NCBI RefSeq assembly: GCF_001704415.2
Contig: NC_030820.1
Coordinates: 45,428,036-45,492,035, forward strand
Length of the DNA: 64,000 nt
Origin: Capra hircus
Lineage: Eukaryota > Chordata > Mammalia > Artiodactyla > Bovidae
Direction of reading: 5' to 3'
Shown: in pieces, positions 56,380 to 64,000 of the stretch
How positions within the stretch are numbered: position 1 is the stretch's first letter
How the letters are laid out: each line of letters begins with the position of its first letter
Program-made: the position numbers and the translations under genes
Notes under the pieces: generated by a model
The model's database searches: none
Seen by the model: only the letters and a program-made list of their open reading frames with translations
What the model was told of the DNA's origin: nothing

Positions 56380-56700
56380 ACGATGGCCATTATCCTTTAT
56401 TAAGCAGGTGTTGAGTGAATTGGTCTTTTCTATCACAATGCAGATTTACAGTGCAATAGGCAATCCATTCTTCAATGCAGTGTGCTGCGCTGATAAATTA
56501 ACAGATGGCGATTGATTTTTTCCCTCTAGTCCCCTGTTTACACCTGACAGGCCATACTTTATAGCTGAGCAGTTATTTGAAGTTATAAACATTATAATTA
56601 GCAATTTTTTAATTAGGCTGACAATTAACAGGAGATTTGCAAAGCTGCTAATTTGACATGTCCTACTCTCCGTAGCGTTTATGTTAACCACAAGTCGAGT
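56380..56700. promoter_or_regulatory. Best candidate intronic enhancer: dense homeodomain/FOX/T-box/POU words
   Basis: A single-copy block with TGTTTAC (56535-56541) overlapping a T-box-like TTTACACCTGA, then TAATTA (56595-56600), TTAATTAG (56609-56616), CAATTAA (56622-56628) and ATTTGCAAAG (56635-56644) within 110 bases, plus 'cctttattaag' and 'gattgatttttt' upstream. It has no coding frame of note and no repeat similarity. This packing of TAAT cores around a POU-like word resembles deeply conserved forebrain enhancers. Conservation itself cannot be seen here. Confidence 0.4.
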
Positions 56701-57019
56701 GAATTCAATTGAACAGAACCATGGTATCTGGAAAAAAAATCAATCTCAGAAGAACCTTTTCTCCCTACTTGGCTGGCATCATGGCATTTCAGACAGAAAC
56801 GTGGGAATTCAGTGTGATTTCACAAGATAATACAAAGGAATCCGCTAAACATGGAGCGGTGGGTGCTCTGCAATGTTCTGAAGGCCAGGTGCCCAGCATG
56901 GAAGAGCCCGTGTCAGTCACAGGGAGGGGATGCCTCAGGGGCCCCCACACTCGGGCTGCTCCCCAGATGCACTGGTGCCAGGACCCTTGTCACACCATGT
57001 GCTGTGCTGGACTGTCGGG

Positions 57020-57705
57020 GATAGAGAGGGATGTGAGAGACAGAGATGGGTCAGAAAGATGGAGCTGGAGATGGAGACAGAGGAAGACAGAGAGAGGGAT
57101 GGAGACAGAAAGATGGAGCTGGAGATGGAGACAGAGGAAGACAGAGAGAAAGATGGAGTCAGAAAGATGGGGGGGGTGGGGTGGGTGGGGAGATGGAGCC
57201 GGAGATGGAAACAGAGAAATAGAGACAGAGGAAGGCAGAGAGAGAGAGACGGAGATGGAGACAGAGAGACAGAGAGAGAGAGAGAGAGATGGAGACAGAG
57301 AGACAGAGAGAGAGAGAGAGAGATGGAGACAGAGAGACAGAGATGGAATCAGAAAGATGGGTGGGGAGATGGAGCCGGAGATGGAGACAGAGAAATGGAG
57401 ACAGAGGAAGACAGAGAGAGAGAGACAGAGATGGAGACAGAGAGACAGAGAGAGAGAGAGATGGAGACAGAGAGACAGAGATGGAATCAGAAAGATGGGG
57501 GGGGGGGGTGGGGAGATGGAGCCGGAGATGGAGACAGAGAAATGGAAACAGAGGAAGACAGAGAGAGAGAGACAGAGATGGAGACAGAGAGACAGAGATG
57601 GAATCAGAAAGATGGAGAAGGGTGGGGCAGGGAGATGGAGCCAGAGATGGATACAGAGAGAGACGGAGATGCAGAAAGACAAGGAAGACGGGGAGAGAGA
57701 CAGGG
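57020..57705 (+). repeat. Purine-rich (GAGACAGA)n-type compound minisatellite with G-runs
   Basis: Repeats of 'gatggagacagagagacagag', (ga)n and 'cagaaagatgg' words. The landmark cagaaagatgg recurs at 57052, 57106, 57160, 57350, 57488 and 57605: spacing 54, 54, then 190, 138 and 117 as the (ga)n tracts vary. G-quadruplex runs sit at 57169-57190 (G8-T-G4-T-G3-T-G4) and 57497-57513. Stop codons are almost impossible in this composition, so frames of 160-375 codons (Arg/Glu-rich on +, Ser/Leu-rich on -) are open in parallel. They are artefacts. The strand asymmetry could allow triplex formation. Confidence 0.93.
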
Positions 57706-60593
57706 CTCGTGTCTCTAGGCCCCCGGGGTCCCCCAGCTCCTCTCTCTCCATCAGTACCTTCCAACCAAAGGGAGCTTTCCTGACTCCAGCTCTGACTCTG
57801 GAGTCCCAAGTGCTCCACTCAGTGTCCAGGAAATAGCGCCCTCGTCCTCGGAAGGCTCCTGAGATCTGTCACCAGGTAGCTGCTCCCAGCCGAGGGGACA
57901 TCACCCACCGTCGGGCCCTCAGCAGACCTTAGGGATGGGAGACGTCTGCCCTGGATGCAGTGGTCTTGGACAAGACAGGAGAGGCCAGGAGCCAAGCAGC
58001 AGGAATGACTTGAGAATTCTCAGTAAGATGAAGCCAAAGTGCTGCTTCTGCTGTGTTTTAGAGAGAGGAAGGAACACTGAAGCACAAAGAACATAAAGAC
58101 CCAAACTCCACCAGTTACCAGCCCTCCCAGGGCTCTCCCCACCTGTGGCTGCAAGCACACCATCCATTAGAACCGGCTACCAGAAGAGACATAGGGAGGG
58201 CTCTGACTAAGAGCACCCCGCTTTCATGTTTCCTTGAAAGCCTAGATCTGAAAAGGTGTGCCACCTGGAGGCCCCTTGGGAGCCAACCTCTAGCTGACTC
58301 TCTGCCAGGTGCCCGGGGCTGGAGAAATCACCCATGGGCAGAGAACTGCCTGGGGAGACCCCAGCTTCACCCTCACGTGTGCTCAGAACACTCGGGGCAG
58401 GAAGCACCCCTTTAGGGACAAGGGTGTCCACCTTCTCCAGCATCTTCTTGGAGCAGGTTGCCTGTGCTTTTCTCTGCCTGACCTGATGCTTCATGTGGGA
58501 GAAACTAGTGTCTCTGGGCCACAGGAGCGCTCTGCCCCTTAGGACAAGTGCATTGCTTAATAATCACTAGCTATAATTATGACAATTAATTTGACACCAG
58601 TGAACACATTTGCCTGAAGGCATTTAACTGCAGAAAATTCTACATTCATCCCACACGCAGCCCAGACCTTAGGGTCCCAGTATCAGGTGTGAAGGCTACT
58701 CACAGAGCCAAGAATTTATAACACAGGGAGCAGAGTTTCATCCAACTGAGCTTGCTCTGTTTCTCTGTCCCTCTCTGTCTGCCTCTGTCTCTTTCTGTCT
58801 CTCTCTGGGTCCACGGAGCAGGGGCAGGAGGTGAGCTGAGAGTGAATCCCAGGGTCTGAGACCACCTGGGACCCTCAGATGAGCATAAATTGTCTTGAAC
58901 ACACTGTTAACCCACAGGAAGTTATTTTAAAGTGACTTTCCAGGATAGTCATTGACACCCATGTGCCAATGTGCCTTAAAAAGGGGAGCATGTGCCTTAA
59001 AAAGGCTGGATCACTGCGTGTGTTCTCCTCTGAAGGGCGGGCACCAAGTAAAATGTCCCAGAGATATGTTCATAAAACTGCTCAATGTTTTCTACAGACT
59101 TTACTCTTCCATGGGCTCTTTGCAGTTATCTGAAAAATTAAATCTGTGCTTTATTTTGTGGGAGGAGGTAGATACATTGAGATTCACACCTCACAACAAG
59201 TAGTGTTGAAACCCACTAATTCATACACTTGTATGTAGTGTGAACAGGAAAACTAGGTCTCTTGCCTCCCTTGAGAGGTGGTGTGACACCCACCGGACTC
59301 CTTAGGGGCAGAGATGCTGCCTACAGCCCACCGGACATGCCAGCCAGGTGCTGGCCAGCACCAGTGTGAACCCTCCATGATCAGCAGTACCAGGAGGGAG
59401 CCACTGAGTAGAGAGACCACCTCCAGCTCACACACTCCTGTAATTTCACTTTTTCTAGTGTGGTTTCCACGTCCACTCTAGATCAGTCAGAATGACGACC
59501 TTTGACCCAGAGGACGGAATATCTGAAAATACGGGAGATTTTGATGCTCCTTAGTTTTGATGGTTAAACATGCCGGGCATCCTTGCTGTGGTTCCCTGAG
59601 CACAAATGGCTGATGGGCAGGGAATTAGTTACAATAGAGTGTGTGTCAGAGGTGTCGGCCACTCACAATGAAGCGCCTGCTCCTGGTGGGCCAGTGAACC
59701 CACAAACCAGCCTCAAGGGGCTTGTCCACTGTCCCCCAACCCTGTCCTCGGGGAGGGGCTCTGCAGGCATCTGCTCCTGCAGCCACACCCTGAGAGGTGG
59801 TTTGAAAAGCATCCCCCAGTCATTCTAGGGGGTCCCTCTCAGCAGAGGGTGGTGACATGCCTATGGAGGGATTCCATCCACTGTGTCCCACGTCCCCTAC
59901 CCCGGCCCATCCTTGTCCTGACCGTCCCCAGGGATAGAGCCTGTCCTGACCCCCTCCCCGCCCTGGGTGGTGCTCCATACAGAGTCTGACTCCCAGGCCA
60001 CACTCTCTCGGATCTGCCAGCACCACCACCCGACATAGGTGATGGTCAAAGACCAGCAAGAAGGCTGAGTTACAGGCAGAGAGGCAGGAGGAAGGGTGAT
60101 TCAGCAGGACTGGCCCAGCCCAGGGTGGCTGAAGAAACCGAGTCTGCAGGGCAAAGGGACCACATGCTGAAGACTCAGCCTGTCCTGGGCAAGGCCCTGT
60201 CCTCTGGCCTCAGTTTCCAGAGGACGAAGTGGCCTTTGCGCTAAGACACCAGGCGGGGCCAGTGGCTCCAGGGTGGGAGCATGATGTGTAGGGGCCCTGG
60301 TGGGTCTGGAGCTGGGTCGGCTCGGCCTTCCCCATGGGTCCATGGTGGGTGGACAGAACCCCAAGTCCAGGAGAAACAGCAGGAGGGGCAGGAGTCCGGA
60401 GTGGGGAGCCGGCTGACTGGGGGTCTGCTGGCCAGGTTCTCTGAGAACCACCAGCAGAGCTTTTCCACCCAAGGGTTTGGAGGGGACCCCCAAGGGAGGG
60501 GTCTGCTTCTCCCCAGTGACCACCTTCTGCTCCCTGTTACGAGGGCCAACTTGTCTGGAATGCAGTTGCATGTGAGCCCAGATGCCATCTCCA
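57706..60593 (+). other. Intron 1, GC-rich, nothing recognised apart from listed items
   Basis: About 2.9 kb with no named repeat except a short (tctg/tctc)n tract at 58755-58811 that is complementary in composition to the 57-kb array. A 12-base phrase 'catgtgccttaa' appears twice around 58966-59002, separated by 'aaaggggag'-like text. Frames are chance. Confidence 0.45.
58545..58650. promoter_or_regulatory. Candidate regulatory block, TAAT-rich
   Basis: 'gcttaataatcactagctat' is followed by TAATTA (58574-58579) and CAATTAAT (58583-58590), then 'ttgacaccagtgaacac'. Short, single-copy and AT-rich inside GC-rich surroundings. Function is inferred from motifs only. Confidence 0.25.
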
Positions 60594-60817
60594 TTAGCTC
60601 AGTGTGCACGGGGTTCAGTGTTCACACTCCGTTAGCTCGGTGTGCACGGGGTTCAGTGCTCACACTCCGTTAGCTCGGTGTGCACGGGGTTCAGTGCTCA
60701 CACTCCGTTAGCTCGGTGTGCACGGGGTTCAGTGCTCACACTCCGTTAGCTCGGTGTGCACGGGGTTCAGTGCTCACACTCCGTTAGCTCGGTGTGCACA
60801 TTAGCTCATCATGCACA
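60594..60817 (+). repeat. 38-bp VNTR, 5 full units plus a partial, CpG-bearing
   Basis: Units start at 60594, 60632, 60670, 60708 and 60746, with a partial at 60784 followed by a decayed 'ttagctcatcatgcaca'. The unit is 'ttagctcggtgtgcacgggg' followed by 'ttcagtgctcacactccg'. Units 2-5 are identical; unit 1 differs at two positions (tcag for tcgg, gttc for gctc). Each typical unit carries three CpGs, making a small CpG cluster. Likely polymorphic in copy number. Confidence 0.95.
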
Positions 60818-62654
60818 GGACCTGGGGCATCACCGGAGCATCAGGGCGGAGGGTCCCACCATCAGTTCATCATCTCCTCAGCCTCGAGATGCCAGCCCAG
60901 CGCCCACACCCAGGCAAGCCTGGAGAGGCCCCTCCCGGGTCACCTGCTGGAGCCTCAGCCGTCACATTAGCCGACAGCCTGGGGTCCAGTCAGGCCCATC
61001 TGGAGTGGGGGGAGGGGTGGCGCAGGTGACACAGCAGAGAGGCAATTTGTCATCCTGCGGTAGGGATCACGCAGGCTCCCCGAAGTCGAGCAGCCCACTC
61101 CAAGCAGGCCTAGCCGGATGCCTGCAGCACCGGTGGGTCACCTTGACAGAAGGGAGGCGGTGCGGCCCCCGACATCCTTGAAGTGACCTCAGCTGGGGGG
61201 CTGGGACTGTCCTGCCAGCGGTGCCTCTGCACGCAGATGTGGCCTTTGTGGAAGGCTCCGTGTGAAGGAACACGCCCTGTGGTCACTGCACCCTAAGCCG
61301 TGTGTCTTTTCAAGCAGGTCAGGCGTTTCCCTCCCCATGGAATGGACGCCAGGTCTGTGGTTCTGCAGAGGACAGACAGGGGCCGGATGTCCACTCTGAG
61401 GAGGATCTTTGCTGGGGGTCGAGCAGGGGAGGGGCCAGCTTAATTTAGGAGAGTGAAGGATGGAGCAGGCAGGACGTGTCACAGTGGCAGTGTGGACTCA
61501 GTGCAGGAGGCCCAGCATCCAGCCCCTTTATGTTGGGAGGTGCTGACTCCATGAAGGGACTGGGGCAAGCTTCCACCTTCACGTGCTGGCCTTGTCAGCT
61601 CTGCTCACCCGGCTCACCTACGAGGCTGCCCCTCTCCCCTTCCTATGTGTCTTTTCCTCCATTATGACCCCGGAAGCCCCCATCTTGTCCACACATAGCC
61701 ATAGTGTTTCACCTCAAGGAGCACCTTCCTCCTTGAGTGGCCTGGACAGAGGGTGAGCGGACCCCTCCCAATATAAGCGTGGCCCAGCCCCCTCTGTGTC
61801 AAGCTGTCAGCTAACCCAGTGCTTCAAAGACTGTGAGAGAGATGGGGACCCTGGAGGGCCCCCAAAACCCCCACAATGTGGGACTCCAGCAGTCAGTGCT
61901 GTGAAGGTGTTCGGAGAGTCTGTGACTGTGCTCTGACTGAAGAAAGGAACAGTGTTTCGTGAGTAACCCCGTCCATGTGGTCTCTGGACACCCTGAGGAC
62001 TGAACAGAAGCACCTCCAGGCCAGCCCTGAGTGTGGGGTGCCCCCGCCCCTCAGGGCGTCAGCATCCACAGTTTCAGACGTCGTCCCACGTGATTCAGGG
62101 AACGTGCAGATCACAGATGCGGGAACCTCAGCAGAACCTAACGGTCCCATCTGCATCCATGTATGCTTTCCAGGAAGACACAGCTGAACCCCAGCGGATC
62201 AGTGACTTGGGGAGCCAGAAGGTAGAGTTGAAGCTGGGACCCAATGACCAGCCACCGGCCCAGGGTGTCTGACTTCCTCACGCCCAGTCACACCAGATGT
62301 GTGACCCGTGTCAGCTGACCCTCTGTGCTGTCTGCAGGCTGACCCTCATCGCAGGATAATTTTTTGCAATGCAATCAACAGCTTAGAATTCCTCCTGTGC
62401 TCTCCACATACAAGACACCCATACCTGGGTGAAGAAGCAGTTGCAACTATAAAATAAAAGTTGACGGTACACATGGGCAACGTCAGCCACCAGATACACT
62501 ATGGCAACATCGAAGGGAGAAATGTAGGTTAGATCAGTCAGGAAAGATTCAAATATGGAAAGGGGCCAGGGAAGATTCAAGGAGAGTCTGGAAAGGCCAT
62601 TTTCTGTGGAAAAAAATGGTGCAACTCAGTGCTGGACAGAGCAAATAGAGTCAT
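60818..62654 (+). other. Intron 1, GC-rich, nothing recognised
   Basis: No assignable interspersed repeat or exon. Overlapping frames of up to about 141 codons on both strands have no domain. G-rich words (e.g. 'gtggggggaggggtgg' near 61005-61020) are present. Confidence 0.45.
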
Positions 62655-62926
62655 GCTGCTGCTGCTAAGTCGCTTCAGTCGTGTCCGACTCTGTGCGAAC
62701 CCATAGGCGGTAGCCCACCAGGCTCCCTCGTCCCTGGGATTCTCCAGGCAAGAACACTGGAGTGGGTTGCCATTTCCTTCTCCAATGCAGGAAAGTGAAA
62801 AGTCAAAGTGAAGTCACTCAGTCGTGTCCAACCCTGAGCAACCCCATGGACTGCAGCCCGCCAGGCTTCTCTGTCCATGGGATTTTCCAGGCAAGAGTAC
62901 TGGAGTGGCGTGCCATTGCCTTCTCC
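62655..62926 (-). mobile_element. Bov-A2 SINE (dimer), inverted
   Basis: Starts with the (ctg)n tail complement 'ctgctgctgctaagtcgctt', has two 'ccaggcaaga(a/g)(c/t)actgga' cores and ends 'ccattgccttctcc'. A full-length dimer. No clear target-site duplication was seen. Confidence 0.96.
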
Positions 62927-64000
62927 GAAATATTGGACTCAAAAAATCTGTAAGAGGCACCAATTTATAATATGAACTCAAGACATAAGACATTTCAAGA
63001 CATAAGAATCCCCTTTCTCTGAAATGTGTTGCATACCAGCCAAGAAAGGTTGAAGTCCAAGTGGCTTCATGTCAGTCTGAGATCCAGGTATGTGACTTGG
63101 TAGCATGTGTCTGGGCACTGTGTCAGACTCTCTCTGAGCTTCATCCTAGCACCTCCTTTCTCAGGGCAGCTCTCACACCAAATAGCACCCTTGCGAGAAG
63201 CTGCAGGAACACAAAGCAAGGAGACCTGACCCAACCTGGGGACGGGGTGACGAGCGGCCTCACCCCTCACACCCCGTCCAGGCCTTTCGGGCCCGAGTCC
63301 CTCTGCAGAGGGGGTCATGGTGGTGCCCTCCCCAGCCCGTGGCGAAGACAGCACGGCCAGCACACACAGGCTTCTTCGGACATGGACGGCATGTGACAGC
63401 GCTCAGGAGTCGGCCTCTCTTCTGCACTGAGGTGCCGGCTTCACTGTTATCACCTTGCTGGCAGTTACAGCCCTAGACTCATCTCTGAATGTGATATACG
63501 CGAGAAAGGCAACTCAGGCGCTGTTGGAGGCTGGTGGGTGGACAGATGCTCCCGCGAGGGCCAGAGTCTGCAGACGAGATCTGTGTGGACCACGCTCAAG
63601 GCACACACGTGTTCTCCAGGTTAACAGCTCTCTGGGGATGCAGTGACTGTAAGCACAGTGTATTTATTTTGTAAAACTAGGGAAGGAGCATGAGAAACAG
63701 TGGAACAAATATTTCCTAGAAAACAGACTTTTAAAAGAAACTCTTCGTCCGTTCCTAGACTGTCTCTGGCAAAGTGTGAATTGATTCCGTGTATGCGGAG
63801 TCCTGGGGTGGCTGAGGAACAGGCTAGAAACAGAGCCTGCTGTGTGGTCCGCCACGCATCGGGGAGCTTCTGGTTGAAGAAGGTCACCGTGTGCCTGGTT
63901 TTGTGCAAAATGGTTAGAGATAAACCCTTCTTTGAAGGGGCTGTGACTGAGGAGAGGGATCATTTTAGGCAGCAAAGGAGAACATGCAGAGCAGATAGGG
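62927..64000 (+). other. Intron 1, nothing recognised to window end
   Basis: Single-copy-looking. A perfect short direct repeat 'agacataagacatttca' / 'agacataaga' lies at about 62983-63010. Frames of about 100 codons on both strands are unsupported. No ADARB2 exon 2 is seen. Confidence 0.45.

Larger units (their letters stand above)
21449..64000 (+). other. ADARB2: ADARB2 intron 1, 5' part (incomplete)
   Basis: Begins with the donor GTAAGG. No sequence resembling the next ADARB2 exon (expected to begin by completing a D codon and continue KVSIL in human) was seen in any frame to the window end, which agrees with the very long first intron known in mammals. Any lncRNA or alternative first exon of ADARB2 inside this interval cannot be recognised from sequence alone. 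Repeats and candidate regulatory blocks are listed separately. Confidence 0.85.

Noticed and set aside
57159..57818. Ser/Leu-rich frames of 219-253 codons on the minus strand
   Set aside because: Complement of the same array; simple-sequence artefacts.
56709..57836. 375-codon + strand open frame, Arg/Glu-rich
   Set aside because: The long part lies in the GAGACA-type tandem array, where several frames on both strands are open at once because the composition lacks stop codons. No domain, splice signal or conservation cue is present.
60594..60817. CRISPR-like array (regular 38-bp periodicity)
   Set aside because: Units are directly adjacent without unique spacers, and the genome is mammalian; it is a VNTR.
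1..64000. A novel multi-gene system, provirus or integrated element
   Set aside because: No gene cluster, LTR pair, gag/pol/env-like frames, integrase or attachment sites were seen. Non-LTR retroelements and tandem repeats explain the non-unique sequence.

Overview
This is a stretch of ruminant nuclear DNA, most likely cattle or a close bovid. The evidence is the repeat content: tRNA-Glu-derived Bov-tA SINEs, dimeric Bov-A2 SINEs, BovB (RTE-clade) LINEs and bovine-type L1 3' ends, laid over older mammalian layers (CHR-type SINE, MIR, L2, L1M). There is no prokaryotic or organellar gene organisation, and nearly all open frames in the window are chance frames or lie inside repeats.

Only one host gene can be recognised. 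A CpG island at about 20.66-21.80 kb carries a short coding exon (21349-21448, + strand) that ends at a consensus splice donor. Its 33 residues, with a six-arginine run in a lysine/arginine-rich tail, match the N-terminus of ADARB2 (ADAR3/RED2), the brain-enriched, editing-inactive member of the ADAR family. The window therefore holds about 20.7 kb of 5' flank, the promoter CpG island, coding exon 1 and about 42.5 kb of the long first intron. No second exon was seen.

Layout. 1-20.6 kb: intergenic flank with Bov-tA, Bov-A2 and BovB pieces, two minus-strand L1 segments (7.9-9.6 and 10.7-11.8 kb), MIRs, a CHR SINE and a 15-bp minisatellite. 20.66-22.2 kb: CpG island and exon 1. About 16.7-34.6 kb: a zone around the promoter in which I found no ruminant-specific retroelement. 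34.6-64 kb: intron 1 with many young insertions, including a BovB with a clear target-site duplication, an L1 with a twin-priming-type internal inversion (40.3-42.1 kb), and a 1.2 kb BovB nested inside an older L1 (52.8-54.65 kb). It also has several tandem arrays (CA-rich 144-bp duplication, 17-bp x3, a purine-rich array at 57 kb with G-quadruplex runs, and a CpG-bearing 38-bp VNTR at 60.6 kb).

Several non-repetitive blocks dense in homeodomain, POU/SOX, FOX or E-box-like motifs (12.3, 26.6, 28.1, 38.9, 50.7, 56.5 and 58.6 kb) are candidate regulatory elements of ADARB2. This is inference from motif content only. I found no convincing novel gene system; the most interesting material is the promoter and first-exon architecture, the candidate enhancers and the retroelement insertion histories.
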